Part shown: in pieces, positions 12,580 through 24,007 of the stretch
Position numbering within the stretch: the stretch's first letter is position 1
How the letters are laid out: every line of letters starts with the position of its first letter
Assembly: GCA_964019135.1 (NCBI GenBank)
Contig: OZ025258.1
Coordinates: forward strand, 35,420,126 to 35,484,125
Length of the DNA stretch: 64,000 bases
Reading direction: 5' to 3'
From: Arenicola marina
Lineage: Eukaryota > Annelida > Polychaeta > Arenicolidae
Made by a program: the position numbers and the translations under genes
Notes under the pieces: generated by a model
Databases searched by the model: none
What the model was told of the DNA's origin: nothing
What the model saw: the letters and a program-made list of their open reading frames with translations, nothing else

Positions 12580-13312
12580 GTGTTCATTGACGGGAGTGAC
12601 ACTAGCAGACGATTGGCTCACCAGGTAGGGATGTTTCGGCCCCATAAGCATTCCTACGACCTTACGGACGACCAAGACGCTTATCTCTATCAGCAGACGA
12701 GCATAACTCCGCCAAGTGCTGTGGAAGAATTCCCCGGGGTGGAGTTCACCTATAGCCCTGCCCGAGGTTGGACTATAGCCACGCCTGATTGGGACAAACT
12801 GCATAACCACTTCACTACGCGAGTGAAGGACTTCAGTGTACGTGTGGGTCAACAGCCAAAGTTTGGACAATACCAGGGTCACGATTTTAATCACGTGAGG
12901 CCCGTCAGCATCCATAGCGAGTCTCCGAGACGACAGCCGTCGTCATCAGCCGTGACCCCGCCACGACAGGCGTCAACGCAGCAAGCTGTGCAGGTGCAGC
13001 CGCCCTTCCTCATCTTGCGGCCAGATCAGTTTAAAGCAGCAGGCGACTACCCGAGCACTGGACGCTGTTATTCACCCCCAGGTGAGTGCCCTTGGCGAAA
13101 GTAGCAGAGCCAAACCGCCAATCCGATGCTATAATTGTCATAGATTTGGGCATATCGCACGTGAATGTACCGTTCGCAATCCTAATGGGCGTAAGGAAGG
13201 TACTAGACAGTTCCAGAAAGGTCAGGATAGGGAGCCAAATCGCCCCCATAGGGCCATCCACGGTAGGGATAACAGAGAACAAAGGGATGTGAAGGTTGTC
13301 AAAGACCGATAA
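12580..13312 (+). pseudogene. gag-like region with CCHC zinc knuckle, frame broken
   Basis: The frame open from about 12577 to 13104 encodes a gag-like proline/glutamine-rich product. Near 13040-13060 the coding potential shifts frame, and the frame ending at 13312 encodes a nucleocapsid knuckle, CYNCHRFGHIAREC (C-x2-C-x4-H-x4-C, about 13129-13170), then a basic tail. The shift could be a mutation or a programmed frameshift; I cannot tell. The protease frame opens just downstream in a third phase. Confidence 0.65.
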
Positions 13313-13349
13313 ATGGTCATGGGCAAAGTAGATCCTTCCGACATGCTGA

Positions 13350-15356
13350 GGCACACAAGACAAAAAACTAGTATCCGCTACAACTGGCCGTCTAGCCGTA
13401 GCTTTGTCAATAGGCGGAGTCAGAGTTGCCGCTTTGCTGGATACAGGTGCTAATTGTAGCGTGCTAAGATATGGAAAATTCCGCCAAATCGCGAAAGCCA
13501 CACGACGGCCTACGTTGCTTCTCAAGACTCGACCAATAAAAACAGTTTCAGGAGAGGTCATTAAACCAATAGGGAGAGCCACAATCAAAATCGACAAGAT
13601 AAACATGCCACAAGAAGGAATCTTAGTCGAGAATGAGCACATTAACCGTGAAATGATATTAGGACAAGATATGTTGGAGGCAGGAGACGCTCTGATAGAT
13701 ATAAAAAGGAAGGAAATGAGATGGTTTGGAAAAACCTATCCTCTAACGTCAGATAGAACAAACCCAGTTATATATGGTTTTGATGAAGCTCTTCCGCCAA
13801 TAGGAAACGCCAGACTGGCGAAGGTAGTTAAAACAAATAGTGATATATTCTCCGCGAAAACAGAGAGGACAGGCACATGTCATCTCATACCAATGGAGAT
13901 CCACACTCAGGGTTCACCAATCAGTCAGAAAGCCTACCGCTTACCACTGACCAAAAGGAAAATAGTAGAAGAAGAAATAGACAAAATGCTTAAAGACGGA
14001 GTAATACAACCATCATCATCGCCATGGAGTTCACCAATCACCTTGGTTCCCAAGAAAGATGGGACCACTAGGTTTTGTGTCGATTACCGGAAGCTAAACA
14101 GCGTAACAATAAAGGACCAGTACCCATTACCCCAAATTCAGGACATATTTGATCAAATGGGAGGAAGCACTGTATTTTCGACTCTAGACTTGAAGACAGG
14201 TTATTGGCAAATACCCGTCGACACTAAGGACATACCTAAGACCGCTTTCAGGTGCCACAAAGGTCACTTCGAATTCAAGAAGATGCCATTCGGGTTAGTC
14301 AACGCACCTGCAGTTTTCCAACGAATAATGGACAAGGTACTACATGGACTAATCGGAGTCTGTGTGTTTGTGTACCTTGATGATATTGTAGTCTTCTCTA
14401 AAGACAACAGAGATCATGAAAAACATCTACAATTGGTCTTCGAGCGCTTACGACAAGCAGGTCTGACCTTAAAACCATCTAAATGTCTTGGTAAACATCC
14501 CGCAGTGTGTCACAATACCCCAGTGTTCAGACGCCCTCTGCACTCTTGCTTGCGTGGATTGATCACCCACGATAAGGTAGAGGTAGGGAAATGTCCGTTC
14601 CAGATTAAGCCTATACCCGAAGAAACTCAGATCCAGGAGGTCGGCCCGAATCAATTCGTGATAATATCCTTAGGTGAAACAGCCCGCTATCACTGTCCAG
14701 GCCAGACTGAACAAATAGCGACGATTACGCGTGGAACCCATTTGATAGTCTTGGACAGTCCATGTGTCTTACGAGGTCAGAATTGGTTAATCCACTCTCT
14801 ATTTTTCGCTAAGTCGAATGCCACTTATACGTTTCCAAAACGGGACTTTCATCTCAACTTAACCATAAGAGTACCCGCAGCAGTGGCCATTGATATCATG
14901 GATAATATCGAAGGAGGAGCGTTGCCAGACGCAAGCCTCATGCCTTTGGACAAAGTGAAGATTGTCCCATACTATGCCTTTTCTAGGAACAAAGCAACCT
15001 ATGGATTAAGTATCTCCATAGTTGTGGTCAGTGTTATAATTATCTTCGGAATCTGCTGTTACAAGAAGTGTCCCCAGTTATTCCTTATGTGTAAGCGACA
15101 GCCACCACCCACGGAACGACCAGTCCATTTCAATCCCCGCCTTTCAACCCTGTCGAATGTTCCTTTTGCATTCTTTGAGACACCTGTTGACCAAGAGGCA
15201 ATGACTTTTCACAACAAGGTTGACAATATGATTGTAGACGAGCCTGTGCGCACGCCCAGAAAGAGAGCAAATGCTGATGTTGAGGATGAGAGTATGAAAA
15301 CTAAGAGAGCACGTATGTCAGGAATTGATGTCGAAATTCCTGACCAGCAGGAGTAA
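13350..15356 (+). CDS. pol: protease-reverse transcriptase fused in frame to an env-like C-terminus
   Basis: Open from the codon after a TGA at 13347 to the TAA at 15354-15356. No ATG begins it, as expected for pol read after a gag frameshift; residues here are counted from 13404. The aspartic protease motif LLDTGANCSVL is at about 11-21. Gypsy RT follows, from YRLPLTKRKIVEEEI (178) through FCVDYRKLN, STLDLKTGYWQIP and the catalytic YLDD (324-327), to LTLKPSKC (361). RT then stops before its end: RNase H and integrase are missing and the frame passes straight into about 289 unrelated residues. These have several cysteines, N-glycosylation sites (NAT, NLT), a membrane segment (about 534-551), CCYKKC and a basic tail, as in the end of an env glycoprotein. 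Junction near 14487. Confidence 0.88.
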   Translation, partial: GTQDKKLVSATTGRLAVALSIGGVRVAALLDTGANCSVLRYGKFRQIAKATRRPTLLLKTRPIKTVSGEVIKPIGRATIKIDKINMPQEGILVENEHINREMILGQDMLEAGDALIDIKRKEMRWFGKTYPLTSDRTNPVIYGFDEALPPIGNARLAKVVKTNSDIFSAKTERTGTCHLIPMEIHTQGSPISQKAYRLPLTKRKIVEEEIDKMLKDGVIQPSSSPWSSPITLVPKKDGTTRFCVDYRKLNSVTIKDQYPLPQIQDIFDQMGGSTVFSTLDLKTGYWQIPVDTKDIPKTAFRCHKGHFEFKKMPFGLVNAPAVFQRIMDKVLHGLIGVCVFVYLDDIVVFSKDNRDHEKHLQLVFERLRQAGLTLKPSKCLGKHPAVCHNTPVFRRPLHSCLRGLITHDKVEVGKCPFQIKPIPEETQIQEVGPNQFVIISLGETARYHCPGQTEQIATITRGTHLIVLDSPCVLRGQNWLIHSLFFAKSNATYTFPKRDFHLNLTIRVPAAVAIDIMDNIEGGALPDASLMPLDKVKIVPYYAFSRNKATYGLSISIVVVSVIIIFGICCYKKCPQLFLMCKRQPPPTERPVHFNPRLSTLSNVPFAFFETPVDQEAMTFHNKVDNMIVDEPVRTPRKRANADVEDESMKTKRARMSGIDVEIPDQQE

Positions 15357-15680
15357 TGTGTATAACAAAACGACCTGTATGTGACTTGTTGTAACGCGTG
15401 ACGCGCCAACATTGTAGCTCCGATTGGATCTGGTTTAGGGAAACGCCTAGCTTGCCCGGAGTGCGATAACGTCACATGTATTAGCTACGATTATACGTAA
15501 ACTTAATCATAGATGCGTGCCTACGATTATACTCAATGTAACGTTTGTATCCCTATATCATAGCTTACTTATTATGTTAACCGCGCTATATTTTACTCTT
15601 TATGTTAATCGCGAGTATATTTCACGACTCGAAATATGTTATGATTATGTTAATAATTGATAAAAACGGGGTTTTTATCT

Positions 15681-15695
15681 TAAGGGGGGGAGGAA
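15681..15695 (+). other. polypurine tract
   Basis: taaggggggggaggaa immediately precedes the 3' LTR, the expected plus-strand primer site. Confidence 0.85.
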
Positions 15696-16435
15696 TGTAA
15701 AGTCCCCGCCCTGTACTTATCGCACTGGGCGTGACTAATCCGCACCCAGGAGGGGACATTGGGTAACTACTGTACCGGATATATTACGTAAGCCAGACGC
15801 TTAGTGCTAGAAGGTTCACGACGCATGAGTCAGTGTCATGTGTCCTGGAGCCGCGTGGAAGTAGGTTAGGTCACTGCACCTAACAGCATGATGCAATCAC
15901 GTGTCTCAGTACTCGCGACGGTTATTAGCTATATGCATTTTTCTATAACGTTCTGGATCCGTCGACCCGGAAGTGCGAGGCCCTTATACTGCTCCGGAAG
16001 GGAGGCTGGTGAACGTGATGTTTGCGTCCTGGATCTAAAAACAACGGGAGATAAGGTGACATTGGTGACACTCGGCGCCAGCCAGTCTGACCCGAAATCC
16101 ACACGCGCAAACTAGGGAAAGAGAGTGAAAACATCTTTCCACCAAATTCCTGATAAAAGAGTACACTCCCAGGGGTGTAGGAGCGGAGGGGTATATAAGG
16201 GGCACGGATCCGAGAGTCGGGACAAGCTTCAAGCCGGGAAAGAACTTGGAAACAAGCTCTAGCTCAAGAACACAACGAGATGTACTACCGCTGTAAATAA
16301 AAAGGCTTGGTGAAATGTTCAAGCGACTTGAATTGTGAATGTTCAGTCCAGGAGTCTGTTTACACGCCCTGGCCGAACCGAAATGCCACATGTGAGACTC
16401 GAACCCTCAACTTAAGACCAGGGTCGGATCTTACA
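15696..16435 (+). repeat. 3' LTR (740 bp)
   Basis: Same ends as the 5' LTR, with TATATAA at 16192-16198 and AATAAA at 16296-16301. It lacks the 11-bp duplication of the 5' LTR. The bases after it (ATAT) match those before the 5' LTR. Confidence 0.96.
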
Positions 16436-16599
16436 ATATGATACTCCCTCACGTATGTTTTAAAGTCTGTGAAACAAAACTAGATCAAGAGCCCGCATAT
16501 AACATGTAATAACGTTTAAATAGACACGGCGCCCACACGTGTACAGAAATGCATGACTGCTTGGTGTTTAACATAAGATCATATTGGCCGTACATTTTA

Positions 16600-16835
16600 A
16601 CCGTATTTTGCAAATTCATCATTTATATATTAATATTAATTCGTCATTTACATAGTCATTTACTGATTCAGCTTTTATAAAATTGACATCAATTCAGCAG
16701 TCCTACATTAATATAAATTCACCATTCATATATTAATGTAAATTCATCATTCATATATTAATGTAAATTCGTCATTTAGTTATCAATGTAAATTCGTCAT
16801 TTAATTATTAATATAAATTCTTCATTTCCTGTTAC
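16600..16835. repeat. 25-bp AT-rich tandem repeat, degenerate
   Basis: Units such as aaattcatcattcatatatt followed by aatgt repeat about eight times with substitutions and spacing changes. Lies in gene-free DNA between the LTR element and 17929. Confidence 0.8.
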
Positions 16836-17928
16836 AGTAAAAAGTTATCATTATAAATAGTTTACATATAGTTATTGGAGCCACGATCCGCTATCAAGTT
16901 ATTGTCATTTCCCTTTGTTTTTTTGTCAACTCCTTTTGTTTTGCACATAAAATATCCTCGAAATGAGTTAATAATACCAACGGCATGAAGGTTGTTTCTA
17001 TAGGCCTAGTGCTGTTGACTCATGTTCAATGAAACAGTTTTTTGTGCAGGTCTCTTCCAACCGCCGGAACTCATGTGAAACTGTCGTATGTATGCTATTT
17101 TCAGCCGAATTTTATGTTTTTTGTGCGTGTTTCTTCGGTGTGGATCCGTATTTCACAGGAACAGGACTGCGCACCCTCACCTCACGCGCCATCGCAGGTT
17201 GCCATAGGGTACGTGTAATGGCTTAAATAGAGCGAACGGGATATATATTTAGTTCATTTTAAATTAGCATATGCTTTGATATAGATTTATCTGCACTTGG
17301 AACATGTAAGGCTATATATGACACAATACTGGTTGTGCCAATAGTTGCTAGATCATTAATAGAAATCAGAAAACCCCTGAAAATCACCAGTGGTGAAACG
17401 CTAAAATCAGCAGACGGTAAAGACCGAGGCCTTTTGCCAAAATAATTCACTTCATGCCAATTAAACTTATTAGTTTCACGCAAGCTTTGCTACGGTCATC
17501 GCTCGGTTTACCTTATCATCTGTCATATACGTGGGCGATAGTATTGCTGGTATTTTGAAGTTAGAGGGCTTAGGTTATGTCCCTATTAACTTGAATTACA
17601 TGCGTGTCTTGCGCATGTCAGGTGTTAATAAAATCTACAAACTTATCGCTTACTATTGTTCTGACTTTTGTCTGCTGTACTATTTTTCTGGGGACTATCG
17701 TGTCGTGGTGTTATTAAACAAGATACACTTTCAAGTTAGTTAAAATCACAAGTGTTTCGTGTAATGGAGTGCATAAATGCATATACATCTTGGCTGCAAA
17801 TGGTGCACATAAAAAAAGTAGGGGCCGGTGCCGGAATCCTTGAAGGGGGGCGGTGGGGGGGGGGGGGGCGGGGGGCACAATCAAACAATCTAAAAACCGG
17901 TGAGGGGGGGGGGGAGCTGAACAACATA
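16836..17928. other. no gene seen
   Basis: AT-rich intergenic DNA; G-homopolymer runs at about 17845-17870 and 17903-17914. Short open frames lack any family features. Confidence 0.5.
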
Positions 17929-18715
17929 GGGCTGTACAGTCACTTCGGGATCTTATCGAGACCCCACGAGACTGGGATACCTATGCTCTACGTCAATGCC
18001 TAGCATCAACGGCTTGTACATGCTGCCTACCTTCCGGTTGTTTGCCTTCACTCGCCTCACACACAAGATCGGCTAAAGCTGTCCTTGGAAGCACAAATTA
18101 AGTTATGTGCATATCCGAATTATAACCATCCGAGTAGATTTATGTAATGTATGAGCGGTTAGGCAGTTGATAAACCAGAATGCGGTTGTCTCATGAGTGA
18201 CTGTCAGTGTCAGGCGATCTAACGTGCTGCGCGGGGTTTTCCATATCTATGACGTAATAATCATCATGACGCGCGTGTCTGCGCGCGGTATCTATGGTTA
18301 CGTAACAACGCTCCTTATATGGACTGAGCGGGTGAGGACAATGGTGCTCCGTTTTTTCGTAGAACTGTAAACATCGATGATTTGGCTCAAAATACAACGC
18401 TTCCAACAGTCTCATCGAACGGACCACATGCATTATGGAGAGATAAATGTCTTATCTTTAATTAGATAATGATTTTATAGTTTGCCATGCCTGGACCAAA
18501 GCAAAAAAAAATAGTTTCACACCCACTCGATTCTTCACGCACAAACCGCGCAGCCGGCCGGTTCCCAACACTAAAACGTTGACTACAATGAGTGCGAGTC
18601 ACGCATTTGCAGCAAGGCACCAGCGTGATGCGCACTCGTTCTAAGAGCACGTGTTTTTTTGTTGGTCCCCAAAAGACCTAAACCGGAAATAGAACCCGCG
18701 AGAACTGTACAGCCC
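17929..18715. mobile_element. TA-flanked TIR element (MITE-like, 787 bp)
   Basis: Begins gggctgtacagt (17929-17940) and ends with its reverse complement actgtacagccc (18704-18715). Both ends are flanked by TA (17927-17928 and 18716-18717), as in Tc1/mariner-type insertions. No transposase frame is present, so it would be non-autonomous. Its left ~300 bp is repeated at 38753-39065, which supports a mobile family with the left end at the same place. Confidence 0.65.
18235..18430 (+). repeat. internal repeat, copy 1
   Basis: From tgctgcgcgg to ttccaacagt. The motif aacgctccttatatggactga and the ending atacaacgcttccaac recur in the same order at about 19100-19240, outside the TIR element, with a shorter middle. 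Confidence 0.75.
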
Positions 18716-20046
18716 TATTGCGACCAAGGGGTCTATTATTTTTTTGACGACCGGAACTGGAACTGGAAATATGCATTTCTCCAGTGGCAGGGCATCAGCC
18801 TCGCGGCTTCCCATAACTTCCGACACTTGGAACCAGGCAGTGTCAGGCGATCTGTCAACCGCGAAACAAATGGCGAAGCACAACGTACGCGTCAGAAAAC
18901 GTAAAGTTGTCAAGTGCCAGGCTAGGTATCCCGATTATTCATCAGTGAATTTATAACATTAAACTATATCTTACCATTTCATTTTGTTATATCGATCGCT
19001 ATATTCACGAATCATTTTAACCACAATGCAGTCGATGTTGGACCTACACCAAGCTAGGACCCACTCTACTCTCAAAGAGACGGCATCTCCGCAACATGTG
19101 CTGCGTGGCGTGTTTTTCTGTTGTATTATGCAATATGTTAGCGTGAATCGAATGTCTGCACGTTGTATTTGTGGTTACGCAAGAACGCTCCTTATATGGA
19201 CTGATATTTATGCTTATCCTCAACATACAACGCTTCCAACTGTTTGATCGCACTGACCGCTGCTTTGACGTCAGGCCTACCAGCCTACCCGAACCGCCGC
19301 CCGAGTCTCATTTTTATTTTGATATTATAAAATATTTTAAGACATAATGCTTCTCAGAAGGATATCCAATTCTTGATGAAACAAATTATCAAAGAAGAAC
19401 AGATAATTTGCAGTGGGAGAATGAGAAAAAAATACAGGCATTCCTGAGTGTTTTGGTCCCGCTACATAATATAGCACATAGTTTACCAGAATAGTGTGTT
19501 TGTGACTGACTGATTTCCGGGTTTGCATGGAAGCTTCCGCCCATTAAATAACACGATCTCCTGGTAGAGGCCGCTCTGCTTACGCCAGTCCAGGGGCGGA
19601 TCCATGAAAGCCCCTCCCCACTCCCCTCTTTGAGGAAGAATGCAGTTTTTCAATGCAAAATGTAGGCCATCTGAGACGTGGACCCCCCCCTCCCCCACAC
19701 ACACACCCAACCCCCGGGTAGATTGTTAATAGCGAGCGCAAGCGAGCTCTTAAGGTAACATGCATGCATATTCAAAGTCCATTTCAAGCATAGGCTTAGG
19801 ACTTTCATTTCGTGTAACATCCCCCATACGACGTTTTCGAGTTCGGAGTAAATATCAGCTGTAGTCTACATAAATATATTCAAACAAAAAGAGGTCGAAG
19901 CCTATTATGTCATGTCTTTAATAATTAAATCAGCTGCCCCACAAAATTAACGAATAAAAAATTATTTAATGTGACAACCGGATGTATAAATTAAAGTTAA
20001 TTCATAAGTGACGCACTAATGTTGCAGGGCGTGCGTTCTATGTAGC
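18716..20046. other. intergenic, repeat fragments only
   Basis: No gene recognised. Holds repeat copy 2 (about 19100-19240) and a fragment beginning caggggcggatccatg at about 19591, which resembles the end of the MITE-like family at 41755 and 61806. Confidence 0.5.
19100..19240 (+). repeat. internal repeat, copy 2
   Basis: Shares tgctgcgtggcg, gaacgctccttatatggac and atacaacgcttccaact with 18235-18430; it has a shorter centre. Confidence 0.75.
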
Positions 20047-20631
20047 TTGCAGTATGGCAGTGAAACGTGGACTACGTATTGCAGCCAAGAAAGTAAATTG
20101 AATAACTTCCATTTTCGTTCCCTGCAAAACATTTTAGGCATGTCTTGGCCAGACAAGGTCACGAATGCTGAAGTGTTAGCCAGGGCCAACCTACCAAGCA
20201 TTCTTGCTCTTGTGACGCAAATTCGTCTACGTTGGCTTGGGAACGTTCATCGTATGCAAGATGAACGCATTCCCAAGGATGTGCTATACGGTGAACTCGT
20301 CCACGGCAAAAGGCCAACTGGATGGCCAAAGCTTAGGTTTAAGGATGTTTGTAAGCGAGACATGAAGGCTTTCGGCATTGATCCAGATTATTGGGAGGAC
20401 TTGGCATCCCAAAAGAGGAGATGGGCACGTGTCGTGCGTGACGGAATGGCCCACCACGACTCGCTATGGTTTGTGAAACTGGGCTTGAAACGCCAATCTA
20501 GGCGTCCACCAGCGAGCACAAACCAAGATCTATCGACAGGTTACCGTTGCGATGACTGCGGAAAGCTCTGTCGATCACAGATAGGCTTACGTCATCAGCG
20601 TAAATGCCGCGTTACGAATCGTATAACTTAA
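20047..20631 (+). pseudogene. LINE ORF2 3' fragment (C-terminus of a non-LTR reverse transcriptase)
   Basis: About 194 codons in one frame with no upstream ATG. It shows the typical post-RT segment of common animal LINEs: LQYGSETWTTY, ILGMSWPDKVTNAEVL, RLRWLGNVHRMQDERIPKD and YGELVHGKRPTGWP, then a C-terminal finger CDDCGKLCRSQIGLRHQRKC. Endonuclease and RT palm are absent, as expected for a 5'-truncated insertion. The downstream sequence to about 20790 is probably its 3' UTR. The clade was not fixed. Confidence 0.88.
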
Positions 20632-21930
20632 ACCAAACGAAGCTGCAAATCCATCGTCTTTCGCAGACGGACGGATGCCAATAACAATGTCTGTTGCCAA
20701 TCTCTAAGCAGTGCCCTCTTGGTGACCGCCCATCGACTGCTGTCATAGTGATGTTGTATTGTATTGATTCCTGGTCGAAATAAATGGTGATGATGAGTCT
20801 TTGTGACGTCAACATTTTATAAACATGACGTCACAATTGGAGTTACTAAGCAACCGAATGATATGCCACAAGCACGTGCATGGTATACGTCATTCCGCCA
20901 AAGATATGCATTATGGCAAGCCAAAGTGAGATAATTTTGAATCTTAATATAGATGTATCCCCTCGGAACATCTGAATTAATCAATATACACTCGCATTTT
21001 TTAGGTAGCACCTATTCATATTACCACCCTGCAGCGTGATGATCACAACCAGATGGCATTACCATCTATAAAGCATTATATCACAACCCCTTCACTTGAA
21101 GCATGCCTGCCATTCAGGCCGCCCGGAAGGAGCGTACCACCTTTTAACCCCGCCCAAGGTCTGGTTTCACGAAGGGGATAACGTTGCACTCATGTAACAG
21201 CAGACGGGGACTGAGAACAGCTTACGAGTATCATTTAATTGGCCCGAGGACCCCCCATCAAGGTTTGGCCCCGGGTTTGGCGTGGGTGGCAGTCGGATAC
21301 GCCACGCCATTCCGGGGATCATTAAGCTTGAGGCGCCTGACCTTGGGTTGTTATACACCAGGATCGCTGCGCAAAGCACCCTTGAACTTTGACCCTCCAA
21401 GAGGGTAGGATAGGGCATCCTATCACAGTCTCGCCCCCCCCCCCCCCCACACACACACACCATGGATGTAGGATACGGATGGAGGACGAGGAGAGGAGAA
21501 TTATTGAGGGTGGAGTGGGGCTGGCGTGGTTAAGTATAGGCATAGATATATGACGTGGTCAAGCGGAAGCTGTAAACGAGATCGCATAACACCAGACGCG
21601 ACGTATGAGGTTTTAAATCTTTAATCTGCTTTCTGGGATTGGTGTCCATTTTAAGCAAAACGTGGTAAATATGTAGGTGCAACGACCGTCTACCCACAAT
21701 AGGAGCGGAGGTCATACATACAGATTTTTTTTACAGATTGTCAACACATGGCAAACCACATGTAATGTTAACGAAACTCGAAGAACATTGAGCAGATATT
21801 GAGTCATTAATTCATGCCCTACTGTTAGACTGATGCTGTTACTATCCGCGTGTATTTTGGATACACATTTATCAATGAAATATTTAAAAAAGAAAGAAGA
21901 AAATATATGCACATATATCTACAAAGTTTA
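20632..21930. other. no gene seen
   Basis: LINE 3' flank and intergenic DNA with a C-run and (CA)n at about 21434-21460. Short frames show no family features. Confidence 0.5.
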
Positions 21931-22188
21931 GGTCGGTTGGTTGTATATTTAGGATGCTTTAACCGCTTTTGGTCATATCGCGTCAACGGGAGAAGGGAGG
22001 GAGAGTGGAGCCATGTCCCCGGGGGTAAGCCCCTACTCTTTACGAAGAAAGACATGGGATCTTTATCCTGCGACCACACAGACATGGCCACAGCAGGGCT
22101 CGAACCACCGATCCTCGTGCCGCTAGGCTCTCAGGTGGCCAGAGCGCTCAATGCGACCGCTCCAGCCCACTGAGCTATCGCGCCGGCC
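21931..22188 (-). mobile_element. tRNA-derived SINE, minus copy
   Basis: Reverse complement of the family at 48335-48592. Read on the minus strand it starts ggccggcgcgatagctcagt with a pol III A box, has B box ggttcgagccc about 55 bp later, then gataaagatcccatgtc, acccccggggacatggctcc and a tail rich in CCAACC. Both copies are about 258 bp. Confidence 0.9.
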
Positions 22189-23365
22189 TTTACTACATAG
22201 TAGTTTAGGAACATAAGTCTTGAACACACACGTATGTATAGCAGGATGATATATTCACTTGCGTGGTATATCGATCGGTACCGGTTCGGTGCGAAAGAAA
22301 TAGTCCGAAAACGACCTGGGGATAATATCGTTGGCTCATCGCAATTGACGTTTTGCTCCGGGGGTTAAACCAGCGATAGGAAACAGAGGTGACGGTGGGG
22401 GGGGGGGGGGGGTGTCTGCATGCATGACTGGTATCCAGATATCACATATAAAGATATATATATATATAAATATAAGTAAGATTAGAGGTAATGATACAGA
22501 ACGGTAAAAAAGGGCTATTTATACACATGCATCTAATACGGAATGGGAGAAAAGGACATATAAACACATGTATCTTATACAAGAAAGGGAGATACAGACA
22601 CATGTAGAGATATAATAATATATAGGCAAAATATATATGCCCATGTGCAGATACAAGGGGGCAGTGATGGTGCTCGTTGTTTAAGCATCTCTAGCTGTTG
22701 GGTTACCTGGAAATTGTTTCGAACGGAGTTGCGAGCTCGTGTCCCTAGCTTACATGCTACCTAAGTTATGGAATAATGCTAGGTTTAGGCGCAACGAAGC
22801 CAGATGTAACATTCTTACAACCACTGTTATTGTGCATCAATCATCGTCAAATGTGTTTATAGCCTAAAAATATTCAAATAAATGTTTGCAAGATATTTAC
22901 GATAAGCTCAACATTGTTTCTCTTCTCTTCAGCCTAGCAATACAGGCTTCACAACTTACTAGAGAATTTCCCGAGATTTTAGTTAACCGACCGGCACACT
23001 TTTCGAAAAGCCGACATTCATAGCAGTTTGATTTGGGCCTAACTGTAGACTTTCAGAATTTGTAGAGGGATATAAGGTCTTTGTCTGTGGGGCATCGTTT
23101 TAGTGAGAGTTTGTAACACATAATAATTTAGCGTCTGGTAAGCGTCTGGTAATAAATTCAAAGAAGGGCTAAACGACGTAGCCATGGGCATACGTAGCCA
23201 GCCGTACGCACGTACGTACGTGCGTACACAATGGTCTGTGCCGGTACGTGCAATCCTGTTGTTCGAGAGTAAGTTGTTTTCATTTCATATGCAGCAAGTG
23301 CGTACACTTACTCAAGTCCCTGGCTACGCCACTGGCAGCTAACTTCGTGAAATACTGTTCAGCTA
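22189..23365. other. no gene seen
   Basis: Contains a G-run (about 22395-22412), a short (TA)n tract, and a loose AT-rich repeat with acacatg at 22450-22650. The palindrome gtacgcacgtacgtacgtgcgtac lies at about 23202-23225. Confidence 0.5.
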
Positions 23366-23491
23366 ATACTATTAAACACATTTTTGTTATACTATTAAAA
23401 AACTTTGTAATACTATTAAACGCATTCTGTAGTACTATTAAACATATTTTTGTAATAATATTAAACACATTTTTGTAATAATATTGAACAA
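23366..23491. repeat. 22-23-bp AT-rich minisatellite
   Basis: tactattaaacacatttttg and close variants repeat about five times, ending at the left arm of the inverted repeat. Confidence 0.8.
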
Positions 23492-23500
23492 AATTTGGTG

Positions 23501-23747
23501 ATATACTTCTCACAATTTGCTCAGGATCACCTCTATGCAGAGATATCTGAGTGTATACCAGGTGATTTTGTAATTCTAATATAATACAAAGACGTTTGCC
23601 TTTACCATGCATGGTGGCACACGAGTAACAGATTTGACACAGATTGAGTAAGGTTTATCTGTATTATAGGAAAATTACACAGTCACCTGTTATACACTCA
23701 GATATCCCTGCATAGAAGTGATCCTTAGCAAATTGTGAGTAGTATAT
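23501..23747. repeat. inverted repeat, arms about 88 bp, loop about 70 bp
   Basis: Left arm 23501-23589 and right arm 23660-23747 are imperfect reverse complements, sharing for instance cacaatttgc, ggatcac and gatatctgagtgtata. The transcript could form a long hairpin; a foldback element or MITE is also possible. The right arm ends 32 bp before the ATG at 23780. Confidence 0.85.
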
Positions 23748-23779
23748 TATTGACCCACACGAGTTAAAGAGATCTTAAA

Positions 23780-24007
23780 ATGAACCCCTGCAGTTTGTCA
23801 CTGAACTTCATTTTGATCGTTGCCATATTCTACAGTGCACACGCAAGACCTCAGTTAAACTGGACGCTGTCATTTAATACGCCGCTAACACGACCCACGA
23901 CCTTGAACGCAGGACTGAATGAAGCAACGAGAGATGAACAGCACAACGAGAGATCGGTGATTCACCGGAGTGACAACAATACGTTTGGCTTCAAGCCTAC
24001 GCCATAA
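23780..24007 (+). CDS. possible small secreted peptide precursor (75 aa)
   Basis: Starts at an ATG with A at -3. The first about 22 residues form a good signal peptide: a short N-region, the hydrophobic core LNFILIVAIFY and a likely cleavage after SAHA. The remaining about 53 residues are polar, with N-glycosylation sites NWT and NNT and no cysteine. I recognise no family. No intron, TATA box or nearby AATAAA was seen, so it may be a chance ORF or a single exon. It sits directly after a long inverted repeat. Confidence 0.35.
   Translation: MNPCSLSLNFILIVAIFYSAHARPQLNWTLSFNTPLTRPTTLNAGLNEATRDEQHNERSVIHRSDNNTFGFKPTP

Larger units (their letters stand above)
11341..16435 (+). mobile_element. 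Gypsy-type LTR retrotransposon, internally deleted
   Basis: A complete 5.1-kb insertion: 5' LTR 11341-12091, primer-binding site, gag-like frames with a CCHC knuckle, protease and reverse transcriptase, an env-like C-terminus, polypurine tract and 3' LTR 15696-16435. RNase H and integrase are absent and most of env is missing, so the copy cannot move unaided. The LTRs differ only by one substitution and one 11-bp indel in what I compared, so insertion was recent and presumably used enzymes from an intact relative. Confidence 0.93.
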
